A stretch of 64,000 bases of DNA. Source: SG8-30 sp963695085 (GTDB lineage Bacteria > Pseudomonadota > Gammaproteobacteria > Steroidobacterales > Steroidobacteraceae). Location of the stretch: positions 496,001-560,000 of the forward strand of contig CAVOFV010000008.1 in assembly GCA_963695085.1 (NCBI GenBank). Reading direction: 5' to 3'. Below, piece by piece: positions 1 through 11,579 of the stretch (the stretch's first letter is position 1; every line of letters begins with the position of its first letter). The translations under genes were made by a program, and so were the position numbers. The notes under the pieces are model-generated. The model had not been told where the DNA came from. It worked only from the letters and a program-made list of their open reading frames with translations, and did not search any database.

Positions 1-261
1 TCCGCGGCCTGGGGCGGCGGGATCGGTATGGCGGCCACGGCGCTGATGGCGCTGGCGCTGTTTCGCCAAGGAGAGGCTGCCGGTGCGCTGCGGGCCGCCG
101 GGAGTTTTTATCTCGGGCAGGTGCTGAAGGTGGCGCTGACGATCGCGCTGCTGGTGACCGCGTTCCGGTCGCCGGGAATCGTGCCGGCGGCGCTGCTGGC
201 CGGTTACGCGGCGAGTTTTGCAGGTTATTGGACGGCGCCACGTGCGCCGCGGAAGGTCTGA
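1..261 (+). CDS. atpI: ATP synthase subunit I (AtpI), 3' part
   Basis: The reading frame is open from the first base of the window, so the start lies upstream. What remains is about 86 residues with hydrophobic stretches typical of AtpI, a small membrane protein thought to help assemble the c-ring. It sits directly before atpB, its usual place at the head of the atp operon, and this context carries most of the call because the family is poorly conserved. An internal ATG at 28 is unlikely to be the true start, since the frame upstream of it is also coding-like. Confidence 0.75.
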   Translation, partial: SAAWGGGIGMAATALMALALFRQGEAAGALRAAGSFYLGQVLKVALTIALLVTAFRSPGIVPAALLAGYAASFAGYWTAPRAPRKV

Positions 262-300
262 GCGCCAGGGCTGGCGCGGGCGAAGAGGCTCGAAACGTCG

Positions 301-1119
301 ATGGCAGGTTCCAGCGCGGACTACATCCCCCATCACCTGTCGCACCTGAAAGTGGGCGAGGGCTTCTGGTCCCTGCACGCCGACACGCTGATCATGACCG
401 CGATCCTGGGCGTCGCGTTCGCGTGGATGTTCGGCGCCGCCGCCCGCAAGGCCACCACGGGCGTGCCGGGCAGGTTCCAGGCCTTCATCGAGCTGGTCGT
501 GGAATTCGTGGACGGGCAGATCAAGGAAGTCTTCCACGGCGACCGCAGCTTCCTGGCGCCGCTGGCGCTGACGATCTTCGTCCTCGTGATCTTCATGAAC
601 ACGATGGACCTCATCCCGATCGACATCCCCGGGCTGATGGCCTACGGGTTCGGCGCCCACTACTGGCGCGTACTGCCGACCGCCGACGCCAACACGACCT
701 TCGCGATGTCCATCACCGTGCTGGTGCTGATCATCTTCTACAGCTTCAAGGTCAAGGGTGCGGGCGGTTACCTGCATGAACTGTTCGCTTCGCCGTTCGG
801 CAGCAACCCGCTGCTGTGGCTGCCGAACTTCGCGCTCAACATCATTGAACTGCTGGCCAAGGCGGTGTCGCTGGCGATGCGGTTGTTCGGCAACATGTAC
901 GCGGGCGAACTCGTCTTCATGCTGATCGCACTGCTCGGCTTCGCCTGGGCGGGCGCGCTGGCGGACGGCAACATCTTCGGCTTTGCGCTCGGCTTCATCG
1001 GCCAGGTGCTGCTGACCGCGGCCTGGGGGATCTTCCACGTGCTGATCATCCTGCTGCAAGCCTTCATCTTCATGGTGCTGACCGTCGTGTACATCTCGAT
1101 GGCGCACGAACACCACTGA
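301..1119 (+). CDS. atpB: ATP synthase Fo subunit a
   Basis: Subunit a forms the two proton half-channels of the Fo motor in the inner membrane. The 272-residue protein has five or more hydrophobic segments. The essential arginine is R194, in the segment LAMRLFGNMYAGE, the counterpart of the E. coli stator arginine facing the c-ring. It starts 39 bases after atpI and is followed by atpE after 34 bases, in the standard operon order. Its length matches gammaproteobacterial AtpB. Confidence 0.97.
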   Translation: MAGSSADYIPHHLSHLKVGEGFWSLHADTLIMTAILGVAFAWMFGAAARKATTGVPGRFQAFIELVVEFVDGQIKEVFHGDRSFLAPLALTIFVLVIFMNTMDLIPIDIPGLMAYGFGAHYWRVLPTADANTTFAMSITVLVLIIFYSFKVKGAGGYLHELFASPFGSNPLLWLPNFALNIIELLAKAVSLAMRLFGNMYAGELVFMLIALLGFAWAGALADGNIFGFALGFIGQVLLTAAWGIFHVLIILLQAFIFMVLTVVYISMAHEHH

Positions 1120-1153
1120 TCCTCAACCTCAGATCCTGACCCGGGAGACTACG

Positions 1154-1417
1154 ATGGAACACATCGCGCTGATTCAGGCCTACACCGCGCTGGGCCTCGG
1201 CATCATCATCGGACTCGGCGCCATCGGCGCCTGCATCGGCATCGGCATCATGGGCTCGAAGTTCCTCGAGTCGGCCGCGCGCCAGCCGGAACTGATCCCG
1301 ACCCTGCAGGGCCGCATGTTCCTGCTCGCCGGCCTCATCGACGCGGCGTTCCTCATCGGCGTGGCCATCGCGATGTTCTTCGCGTTTGCCAATCCGCTGC
1401 TCGCCAAGCTCGGCTGA
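1154..1417 (+). CDS. atpE: ATP synthase Fo subunit c
   Basis: An 87-residue hairpin of two membrane helices that assembles into the rotor ring. The ion-binding carboxylate is D63, in LAGLIDAAFL, and the polar loop carries the conserved ARQPE. The Gln/Glu pair of sodium-binding c subunits is absent, so a proton-driven ring is expected. A good ribosome-binding site (gggaga) lies 6 bases before the ATG, as expected for the subunit made in the largest amount. Confidence 0.97.
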   Translation: MEHIALIQAYTALGLGIIIGLGAIGACIGIGIMGSKFLESAARQPELIPTLQGRMFLLAGLIDAAFLIGVAIAMFFAFANPLLAKLG

Positions 1418-1454
1418 GCAGGACTGAACCAAAGCACGTCCGGGGGCCGTCGCC

Positions 1455-1934
1455 ATGGATATCAACGCGACCATCATCGGCCAGGCACTGGGATTTCTGG
1501 TCCTGGTCTGGTTCACGTGGAAGTTCATCTGGCCGCCGCTGCTGGGCGCCATCGAGGACCGGCAGCGCAAGATCGCCGACGGCCTCGCGGCCGCCGAGCG
1601 GGGCCAGAGGAGCCTCGACGAGGCCAAGACCAGCGCGAACGAGAGCATCCGCGAGGGCCGCGAAAAAGCGACGCAGGTCGTCGACCAGGCGCACCGGCGC
1701 TCGAACGAGCTGATCGACGAAGCCAAGCACACGGCGGTCGCCGAGGGCGAGCGGCTGGTGGCGGCGGCGCGCAGCGAAATCGCCACCGAGTCGGCCCGCG
1801 CGCGCGACGGCCTGCGCCGTGAAGTCGCGACGCTGGCGCTGGCGGGTGCGGAGCGGCTGCTCGGCAGGGAAGTGGATGCGAAGGCGCACGCGGAACTGCT
1901 GGAACAGCTGGCGGCCGAGATCGAGCGAGGCTGA
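1455..1934 (+). CDS. atpF: ATP synthase Fo subunit b
   Basis: A 159-residue peripheral-stalk subunit. An N-terminal membrane helix (about residues 5-27) is followed by a long charged helical region rich in Glu, Arg and Ala, which forms the dimeric stalk. Length and position between atpE and atpH match the family. It likely contacts AtpH at its C-terminus; the atpH start is 12 bases downstream. Confidence 0.96.
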   Translation: MDINATIIGQALGFLVLVWFTWKFIWPPLLGAIEDRQRKIADGLAAAERGQRSLDEAKTSANESIREGREKATQVVDQAHRRSNELIDEAKHTAVAEGERLVAAARSEIATESARARDGLRREVATLALAGAERLLGREVDAKAHAELLEQLAAEIERG

Positions 1935-1946
1935 GCGGAGTCCGGC

Positions 1947-2483
1947 ATGGCAGACAAGGCGACCCTGGCAAGGCCCTACGCGCGCGCGGCGTTCGAATTC
2001 GCGCGCGAGCGCGGCTGCCTGCCGCAGTGGTCGGAACTGTTCGGCGCGGCCCGCGCGGTGGTGTCGGATGCGCGCGTGGCGCGGCTGCTCGGCAGTCCGC
2101 ATGTCACCGACGACGACCTGGTGTCGCTGCTGGCGGACGCGGCCGGGGCCGCCGCGGACGAGCATGCGCGCAACTACCTGCGCACGCTGGCGCACAACCG
2201 CCGGCTGGGCCTGCTGCCGGAAATCACGGCGCAGTACGAGGCGTTGCGGGCCAGGGCGGAGAATGTGGCGGACGTCGAACTCGTGGCCGCCATGCAGGTT
2301 GCGCCCGAGCAGCTTGCGCGCCTCGAGCAGGCCCTCAAGCGCCGCCTGGGGTGCGAGATACGGATCAAGACACGCATCGACGCGTCGCTCATCGGCGGCG
2401 CGGTCGTGCGGGCCGGCGATCTGGTCATTGACGGCTCGCTGGTGAGCCGCCTCAAGCGACTGGCCACGGCGATGACAGCTTAA
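1947..2483 (+). CDS. atpH: ATP synthase F1 subunit delta
   Basis: A 178-residue soluble subunit that joins F1 to the peripheral stalk. The N-terminus has the family opening ARPYARAAFEFA, and the C-terminus carries the conserved IGGAVVRAGDLVIDGS stretch. A GGAG ribosome-binding site precedes the ATG by 7 bases. It lies in normal operon order, with 18 bases to atpA. Confidence 0.96.
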   Translation: MADKATLARPYARAAFEFARERGCLPQWSELFGAARAVVSDARVARLLGSPHVTDDDLVSLLADAAGAAADEHARNYLRTLAHNRRLGLLPEITAQYEALRARAENVADVELVAAMQVAPEQLARLEQALKRRLGCEIRIKTRIDASLIGGAVVRAGDLVIDGSLVSRLKRLATAMTA

Positions 2484-2501
2484 GGAAGGAAGAAACTGAT
2501 C

Positions 2502-4043
<1,542 letters not shown>

Positions 4044-4086
4044 GCGGGGCCCGCCCCCGTCGTACGCAACGCCCAGGAAAGGACAG

Positions 4087-4947
4087 ATGCCGAACGCCAA
4101 GGAAATACGCACCAAGATCGCGAGCATCCAGAGCACGCAGAAGATCACCAAGGCCATGGAGATGGTCGCTGCGAGCAAGATGCGCCGCGCCCAGGAGCGC
4201 ATGAAGGCGGCGCGGCCGTACGCGCAGAAGATCCGCACGGTCATCGGCCATATCCGGCTTGCCCACCCCGACCACCACCACCCGTTCCTGGTGGAACGCG
4301 AGGTCCGGTCGGTCGGCATCATCGTGGTCAGTTCGGACCGTGGACTGTGCGGTTCGCTCAACATCAACGTGTTCAAGCAGACCCTGGCGTCGATACGCGC
4401 GTGGCAGGAGAAGGGCTGCCAGGTGCAACTCTGCCTGATCGGGTCCAAGAGCCTGCAGTTCTTCCGCCGACTGAAGCTGCCGGTGGCGGCCAGCGTATCG
4501 CACCTCGGCGACAAGCCGCACAACTCGCACCTGATCGGCTCGGTCAAGGTGATGCTCGACCTGTACCGAACGGGCAAGATCGACCGGCTTGCGCTGATCA
4601 GCAGCAACTTCATCAACACGATGACCCAGCGGCCGGACGAGCGCGTGCTGCTGCCGGCAGAAACGGTCGACGCGTCCGAGTTGCAGTCGCGCTGGGACTA
4701 CATCTACGAGCCGACGGCGTCCGAGCTGCTCGATGGCTACATGATGAGGTACATCGAATCGCAGGCCTACCAGGCGGTCGTGGAGAACCTCGCGTGCGAG
4801 ATGGCGGCGCGCATGGTGGCGATGAAGAGCGCGACCGACAATGCCGCCAACCTGATCGACGAGCTGCAGCTGGTGTACAACAAGGCCCGCCAGGCCGCGA
4901 TCACCAAGGAAATTTCGGAGATCGTCGGCGGCGCGGCAGCGGTTTAG
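4087..4947 (+). CDS. atpG: ATP synthase F1 subunit gamma
   Basis: The 286-residue central rotor shaft. The N-terminus (MPNAKEIRTKIASIQSTQKI) and C-terminus (NKARQAAITKEISEIV) are the two conserved helices of the coiled coil. The frame is open upstream of the start, but the ATG at 4087 is chosen because it gives the family N-terminus and has an aggaaagga ribosome-binding site just before it; an upstream start would overlap atpA. Confidence 0.97.
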   Translation: MPNAKEIRTKIASIQSTQKITKAMEMVAASKMRRAQERMKAARPYAQKIRTVIGHIRLAHPDHHHPFLVEREVRSVGIIVVSSDRGLCGSLNINVFKQTLASIRAWQEKGCQVQLCLIGSKSLQFFRRLKLPVAASVSHLGDKPHNSHLIGSVKVMLDLYRTGKIDRLALISSNFINTMTQRPDERVLLPAETVDASELQSRWDYIYEPTASELLDGYMMRYIESQAYQAVVENLACEMAARMVAMKSATDNAANLIDELQLVYNKARQAAITKEISEIVGGAAAV

Positions 4948-4966
4948 TGGGGCCTGGTTCCGCGCT

Positions 4967-4983
4967 GGCTCCCTGAGGGAGCC
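4967..4983 (+). other. Hairpin in the atpG-atpD gap
   Basis: A perfect 7-bp stem (ggctccc / gggagcc) with a 3-base loop in the 121-base spacer before atpD, the largest spacer inside this operon. No T-run follows, so it is not a factor-independent terminator. It may influence mRNA processing or the stoichiometry of distal subunits, which is inference only. Confidence 0.4.
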
Positions 4984-5068
4984 GGATCGGAATCCAGATG
5001 CCGGAAAGGCGCCAGGGGGGAATCCGACCCCTCCGGAGCCTGCAAGAGAATCGACAGAGGACTAGAGA

Positions 5069-6487
<1,419 letters not shown>

Positions 6488-6496
6488 GGACTGTCC

Positions 6497-6922
6497 ATGG
6501 CCAACACCATCCACGTAGACATCGTCAGCGCCGAGGGTGAGATCTACTCGGGCCCGGCCGCAATGGTCTTCGTGCCGGCGTCGCAGGGCGAGATCGGCAT
6601 CGCACCACGCCACGCGCCGTTGCTGACCACGCTCAAGCCGGGCGAAGTCCGTGTCAAGACCCCGGGTGGCGAGGAGCTGCTGTTCTGGGTCGGCGGTGGA
6701 GCCCTCGAGATCCAGCCGCACCTCGTGACCGTGCTGGCCGATACGGCAGCGCGCGCGCGCGACCTCGACGAAGCGGCGGCGCTGGCGGCCATGCAGCGCG
6801 CCGAGGATGCGCTGCGGAACCGCGAAAGCGCGATCGAGGTCGCCGAAGCGCAGGCCGAGCTGGCCCGCGCCTCCGCACAGCTGCATGCGATCGAGAAGCT
6901 GCGCAAGCTCAAGCGCGGCTGA
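6497..6922 (+). CDS. atpC: ATP synthase F1 subunit epsilon
   Basis: A 141-residue subunit with an N-terminal beta sandwich (about 1-85) and a C-terminal two-helix regulatory domain that can inhibit ATP hydrolysis. The motif GEIGIAPRHAPLLT is typical. It starts 9 bases after atpD and is the last gene of the atp operon. Confidence 0.96.
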   Translation: MANTIHVDIVSAEGEIYSGPAAMVFVPASQGEIGIAPRHAPLLTTLKPGEVRVKTPGGEELLFWVGGGALEIQPHLVTVLADTAARARDLDEAAALAAMQRAEDALRNRESAIEVAEAQAELARASAQLHAIEKLRKLKRG

Positions 6923-6953
6923 GGCGCAGGCAGGGCCGGCCCCTGCCGGGAGT

Positions 6954-6983
6954 CTGACCCCTGTGGACCACACGCGATAGAAT
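6954..6983 (+). promoter_or_regulatory. Possible glmU promoter
   Basis: TAGAAT at 6978-6983 resembles a sigma-70 -10 box, with CTGACC at 6954-6959 as a weak -35 and an 18-base spacer. The glmU ATG is 26 bases downstream. A hairpin (ggcaggg / ccctgcc, around 6929-6947) between atpC and this site could separate the two transcription units. Confidence 0.4.
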
Positions 6984-7009
6984 CCGGGCGTCCGACACCC
7001 GGAGCCCGC

Positions 7010-8380
7010 ATGCCGCTGTCCGTTGTCATCCTGGCCGCCGGCCAGGGCAAACGCATGAAGAGCGACCTGCCCAAGGTCCTGCAGCCGCTGGCCGGTCGGC
7101 CGCTGCTGTGGCATGTGCTGGCGTGCGCGCGCGAACTGGGGCCCGATGCCATCCACGTGGTCCATGGTCATGGCGGCGAACTCGTGCGCGACGCGCTGCC
7201 CGGGGCAGACATCCGCTGGGTGCTGCAGGCCGAGCAACTCGGCACCGGCCATGCAGTGCTGCAGGCCACGCCCGGAATTCCGGACGACCACACGGTGCTG
7301 GTGCTGTACGGCGACGTACCCTTGACGCCCGCATCCACCCTGCGCGCGCTGCTCGATGCCGCCGAGCCGCAGACGCTGGCGCTGTTGTCGGTACGGCTCG
7401 ACGATCCCGCTGGCTACGGGCGCGTACTGCGCGACGGGACCGGCAACGTGTACCGCATCGTCGAGGAGCAGGACGCCACCCGCAAGGAACGCGCGGTCAA
7501 CGAGGCGAACACCGGTGTACTGGCCGTTCGCGCGGCCCCGCTCAAGGAGTGGCTCGGGCGGCTCTCCATGGACAACTCGCAGGGTGAGTACTACCTGACC
7601 GACATCGTGGCGCTGGCCGTGCGCGACGGGGTCAAGATCAAGGCGGTGGTGGCGGCAACTGCCGCGGAGGTACTGGGCGTGAACGACAAGCTGCAACTGG
7701 CCGAGGCCGAGGCGGAACAACGCAGGCGGCGGGCCGCGGAACTGATGCAGGCGGGCGTCACGGTCGTGGATCCCGCGCGACTGGACGTGCGCGGCACGGT
7801 GAGCTGCGGCCGTGACGTGACGCTCGATGTCAACGTGATCCTGTCCGGCCGGGTGCAGCTCGGCGACCGGGTGCGCATCGGGGCGAACTGCAGCCTGCAG
7901 GACTGCGAGATCGGCGACGGCACGGAAGTGCGTCCCAACTGCGTGATCGAGGGCAGCACGGTCGGCGCCGACTGCGTGATCGGCCCGTTCGCACGGTTGC
8001 GGCCGGGCGCCGAGCTGGCGCGCGGCGTGCACGTCGGCAATTTCGTCGAGGTCAAGAAGAGCCGGCTCGGCGAGGGCAGCAAGGCCAACCACCTGACCTA
8101 CCTGGGGGACGCGGTCATCGGCAGCGGCGTCAACGTCGGCGCCGGCACGGTGACCTGCAACTACGACGGCGTGAACAAGCATCGCACCACCATCGGCGAC
8201 GGCGCATTCATCGGCTCGGGCACCATGCTGGTCGCGCCGGTGACGGTTGGTGACAACGCGACGATAGGCGCAGGGTCGACGATCACCAAGGACGCACCGG
8301 CCGGCACGCTGACGCTCGAGCGCTCGAAGCAGCAGACCCTGGAAGGCTGGAAACGGCCGCAGAGGAAGTCCGGCAAGTAA
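7010..8380 (+). CDS. glmU: Bifunctional GlmU: glucosamine-1-P acetyltransferase / UDP-GlcNAc pyrophosphorylase
   Basis: The enzyme acetylates glucosamine-1-phosphate and then transfers UMP to make UDP-GlcNAc, the precursor of peptidoglycan and lipopolysaccharide. The 456 residues equal the E. coli length. The N-terminal uridyltransferase domain has LAAGQGKRMKSDLPKVL; the C-terminal half is a left-handed beta helix of hexapeptide repeats containing the acetyltransferase site (LTYLGDAVIG, CNYDG). Lying just after atpC is the usual gammaproteobacterial arrangement. Confidence 0.98.
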   Translation: MPLSVVILAAGQGKRMKSDLPKVLQPLAGRPLLWHVLACARELGPDAIHVVHGHGGELVRDALPGADIRWVLQAEQLGTGHAVLQATPGIPDDHTVLVLYGDVPLTPASTLRALLDAAEPQTLALLSVRLDDPAGYGRVLRDGTGNVYRIVEEQDATRKERAVNEANTGVLAVRAAPLKEWLGRLSMDNSQGEYYLTDIVALAVRDGVKIKAVVAATAAEVLGVNDKLQLAEAEAEQRRRRAAELMQAGVTVVDPARLDVRGTVSCGRDVTLDVNVILSGRVQLGDRVRIGANCSLQDCEIGDGTEVRPNCVIEGSTVGADCVIGPFARLRPGAELARGVHVGNFVEVKKSRLGEGSKANHLTYLGDAVIGSGVNVGAGTVTCNYDGVNKHRTTIGDGAFIGSGTMLVAPVTVGDNATIGAGSTITKDAPAGTLTLERSKQQTLEGWKRPQRKSGK

Positions 8381-8423
8381 TTGCGGCAGCGCCGCTGCGA
8401 GACACCGGCCGGGGGAGGCAGCG

Positions 8424-10409
8424 ATGGAGATGAATGGATCGACCGCGGTGCGCGGCGTGTGCGCGCTCGCCGCCCTTGTTGTGACGCTCGCCTGGCAGGC
8501 GACGGCAACCGCTGCTGAACCGGCCCCGGCCACGGAACACACCCGCGCCGTCAATGCGGCCGTCTACACGCAGTTGCCGTTTACCGACCACGAGGAGTTC
8601 GAGTTCGCGGAACGCGGCTTCATCGCGGCGCCGGGTCAGCTGACGATCAAGGCCGCTGATGGGCGCGTCGTGTGGGACATGACCGCGTTCAGTTTCATCA
8701 ACGATCCTGGGTCGGCGCCCCACTCGGTCAACCCCAGCCTGTGGCGCAACGCGCAGCTCAACATGCGCTACGGCCTGTTCGAGGTGTCGGAAGGCATCTA
8801 CCAGGTGCGCGGCTACGACCTTTCCAATATCACCTTCGTCGCGGGCAAGACGGGTTGGATCGTCTTCGACCCGCTGGTATCCGCCGAACCGGCCCGCGCG
8901 GCACTGGCGCTGGTTACGGCCGAATTGGGCGAGCGCCCGGTGCGCGCGGTGATCTACAGCCACACACACGTGGATCACTACGGCGGTGTGCTGGGAATCG
9001 TGGATCCGGCGGACGTTCACGCCGGCAAGGTCGAGGTCATTGCGCCGGCCGGCTTCATGGAGCACGCGATCAGCGAGAACGTCACCGCCGGCAACGCGAT
9101 GAGCCGCCGAGCACAGTTCCAGTTCGCCCCCACGCTGCCGCGCGGGCCGAACGGCGTGGTGGGCGCGGGCCTCGGGCAGGCATATTCGTTCGGCACGATC
9201 GGGCTGATCCCGCCGACCCGCACGATCGAGGCCACGGGCGAGGAGCTCGTGATCGACGGCGTGCGCATGGTGTTCCAGCTGACGCCCGGGACCGAGGCGC
9301 CTGCGGAGATGAACACCTGGCTGCCACAGTTCCGGGCGCTGTGGATGGCCGAGAACTGCACGGCGGTGCTGCACAACGTCTACACGCTGCGCGGTGCGCG
9401 GGTGCGCGACGCGCGCGCCTGGGCGCACTACATCGACGAGGCCATGGAACTGTACGCGGCGGACGCGGATGTCGTGTTCCAGTCGCATCACTGGCCGCGC
9501 TGGGGCAACGCGACGATCCTCGACTACCTGGCGAAGACCCGCGACACGTACCGTTACATCCACGACCAGACGGTGCGGCTGATGAATCATGGTTTCACCC
9601 CGCAGGAGATCGCGGAGCAGCTCGAGCTGCCGGCAGAGTTGAACGCGCTCTGGTACAACCGCGGCTACTACGGCACCGTCCGGCACAACGCCAAGGCCGT
9701 CTACCAGTACTACCTCGGCTGGTACGACGCCAACCCCGCCAATCTCGATCCCCTGCCGCCGGAAGGATCCGCGAAGAAGTTCGTCGATTACATGGGCGGG
9801 TCGGAAGCGGTGCTGAAACGCGCGCGGACCGATTTCGAGGCGGGCGAATACCGCTGGGTCGCGCAGGTGATGAAGGAAGTCGTCTTTGCGGATCCGGACA
9901 ACGGCGCGGCGCGCGAACTGGCCGCTGCCGCCTTCGAACAGCTCGCTTACCAGGCGGAGTCGGGCGTGTGGCGCAACGCCTACCTGCAGGGTGCATGGGA
10001 ATTGCGCAACGGCCCGCCGCCACCGCAGCTGGTTACCTCGAAGTCCGGTGTCGTGGCGGCGATGCCGCCCGGAATGCTGTTCGACTATCTCGCCGTGCGG
10101 CTGAACGGTCCGCGGGCCTCGGGAAGGACGCTGGCGCTCAACCTGCGATTCACGGACTCCGGACAGGATTTCCTGCTGGTGGTCGAGAATGGCGTGCTGA
10201 ACCACTGGCCGGGCAAGGTGCGCGCCGGGGCCGACTCGAACCTCGCAATAAGCCGGCCGGCGCTCAACGCGTTGCTGCTGGGGCAGGCAACCCTGGGGCA
10301 ACTGGTGGCGGGTGGCGACGCCACGGTCACGGGTCGCCCGGCGGCGGTGGCGGAGTTTCTTGGCCTGCTCGATGCGTTTCCGCCGTCGTTTGCAGTGGTG
10401 ACGCCGTAG
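8424..10409 (+). CDS. Exported alkyl/aryl-sulfatase (SdsA1/BDS1-type metallo-beta-lactamase fold)
   Basis: A 661-residue protein close in length to Pseudomonas SdsA1, which hydrolyses alkyl sulfates such as SDS. An N-terminal signal peptide (about 1-31) implies export. The metal site is SHTHVDHYGG (H180, H182, D184, H185), with further metal ligands likely in MAENCTAVLHN and FQSHHWPRWG. A helical dimerisation region and a C-terminal SCP2-like domain follow, as in the family. A gggggagg ribosome-binding site precedes the ATG. It sits between glmU and glmS, which are often adjacent in related bacteria, suggesting insertion here. The exact substrate is not known. Confidence 0.85.
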   Translation: MEMNGSTAVRGVCALAALVVTLAWQATATAAEPAPATEHTRAVNAAVYTQLPFTDHEEFEFAERGFIAAPGQLTIKAADGRVVWDMTAFSFINDPGSAPHSVNPSLWRNAQLNMRYGLFEVSEGIYQVRGYDLSNITFVAGKTGWIVFDPLVSAEPARAALALVTAELGERPVRAVIYSHTHVDHYGGVLGIVDPADVHAGKVEVIAPAGFMEHAISENVTAGNAMSRRAQFQFAPTLPRGPNGVVGAGLGQAYSFGTIGLIPPTRTIEATGEELVIDGVRMVFQLTPGTEAPAEMNTWLPQFRALWMAENCTAVLHNVYTLRGARVRDARAWAHYIDEAMELYAADADVVFQSHHWPRWGNATILDYLAKTRDTYRYIHDQTVRLMNHGFTPQEIAEQLELPAELNALWYNRGYYGTVRHNAKAVYQYYLGWYDANPANLDPLPPEGSAKKFVDYMGGSEAVLKRARTDFEAGEYRWVAQVMKEVVFADPDNGAARELAAAAFEQLAYQAESGVWRNAYLQGAWELRNGPPPPQLVTSKSGVVAAMPPGMLFDYLAVRLNGPRASGRTLALNLRFTDSGQDFLLVVENGVLNHWPGKVRAGADSNLAISRPALNALLLGQATLGQLVAGGDATVTGRPAAVAEFLGLLDAFPPSFAVVTP

Positions 10410-10454
10410 CGGGCGGCGTCCCGCGACGGACAGGCGCAGACGGGTGTCGAACCG

Positions 10455-11390
10455 GTGAACGACCGAACCAGGACACGGCCAGGACTGGAGTTGCCACCCA
10501 ACGGACGGCGTGTGCTGGTCGTCGTGCACGTGCTGCTTGCCGCGGTGATCGTGGGCGGCCTCGCCGGACTGCTGGCGGTGCTGTCCCTGCGCCATGCCGC
10601 CATGCCGACGGCGGGCGATCGCGCGGCGTTCGTGCTGCTCGAGTACCTGGTCATACCGGCCAGCCTTGGGTTCGTGGTGACGGGCGCAGGTTTCTCGCTT
10701 TACACCCGCTGGGGCTTCGTTCGCTATCCGTGGATCATCGCCAAGTGGCTGGGTACCGCCACGCTTGGCATGGCGCTGGTGGCGGGGCTTGCGCCGGCGG
10801 TGGCGGCCCTTGCAGCCCTCTCCGACACCGGGCTCGACCCCGCGGAAGCGGCTGCGTACGCGGCGTCCATCGACACGACCTGGCTGTGGGGAAGTGGGTG
10901 CCTGCTGTGTGCCGTATGCCTGGTCGCGCTGTCGGTGTTCAAGCCCGGGCGCGCGCGCGTGCCGTTACAGGGAACAACGTCCCGCCGCGTACAGCTTGCC
11001 GTGTCGCTGCTCGCGGCAGGTCTCGTTACCGCTTTCGTGTGGCAGGCCGCGGCGCTGCATCATTGGCGCCGCATGCCGGTGCAGTCGCCGGCCGTCGCGG
11101 GGCTCCCGGATGGCAGGCACGAAGGCTCGGCCGTGGCCGGCGGGTTCGCTTACCGGGTCAGCGCCCATGTCGAGGGCGGGCGGTTACTGGGCGTGCAGAT
11201 CCTGCGCAACCGGGACAGCGGCTACGCGCGTCGCGCCGAACGCGTGGTACGCAAGATCGTGGCCGCACAATCGACCTGCGTGGACGGCGTGACGGGCGCA
11301 ACGACGACCAGCCGGGCCATCCAGGCGGCGGTGGGCGATGCGTTGACCCGTCCGGCGCCCGCCGCTGGTTCGGCCGTGCTGTGTCCCTGA
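10455..11390 (+). CDS. Membrane protein with C-terminal FMN-binding domain
   Basis: A 311-residue protein starting at GTG. Four or five membrane helices occupy about residues 18-200. The C-terminal domain (about 220-305) is of the FMN_bind type found in NqrC/RnfG. The motif DGVTGATT (D277 to T284) matches the sequence at which ApbE-type flavinyltransferases attach FMN to threonine, here T283. The topology should place this domain in the periplasm. It follows the alkylsulfatase by 45 bases. A role in periplasmic or membrane electron transfer is inference; no partner gene such as apbE is in the window. Confidence 0.65.
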   Translation: MNDRTRTRPGLELPPNGRRVLVVVHVLLAAVIVGGLAGLLAVLSLRHAAMPTAGDRAAFVLLEYLVIPASLGFVVTGAGFSLYTRWGFVRYPWIIAKWLGTATLGMALVAGLAPAVAALAALSDTGLDPAEAAAYAASIDTTWLWGSGCLLCAVCLVALSVFKPGRARVPLQGTTSRRVQLAVSLLAAGLVTAFVWQAAALHHWRRMPVQSPAVAGLPDGRHEGSAVAGGFAYRVSAHVEGGRLLGVQILRNRDSGYARRAERVVRKIVAAQSTCVDGVTGATTTSRAIQAAVGDALTRPAPAAGSAVLCP

Positions 11391-11448
11391 GGCTTTCCTG
11401 CCGGGATTCTGTGAAATGGCGTCGGGGTCGCCCGCGGCGGGTTTGGAC

Positions 11449-11454
11449 TAGAAT
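11449..11454 (+). promoter_or_regulatory. Possible glmS -10 box
   Basis: TAGAAT lies 125 bases before the glmS start. No convincing -35 hexamer is seen 16-18 bases upstream, so the call rests on the hexamer alone. The implied long leader contains an imperfect hairpin around 11463-11494. Confidence 0.3.
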
Positions 11455-11579
11455 GGCGCAGCAGGCGGCCGGGGCGTCCCTCTCCGGGCCGCCGCAGGTC
11501 GCCGATCCGGTTCGTCTCTCGGCGATGCATGCCGGGCCGCAGTCGTGCTGTCCGTTGCGCATCGTCCAGGCAGGTCAAC

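Noticed and set aside
11455..11579. glmS ribozyme in the glmS leader
   Set aside because: That element belongs to Gram-positive bacteria and no matching core is visible; the leader only shows an imperfect hairpin.
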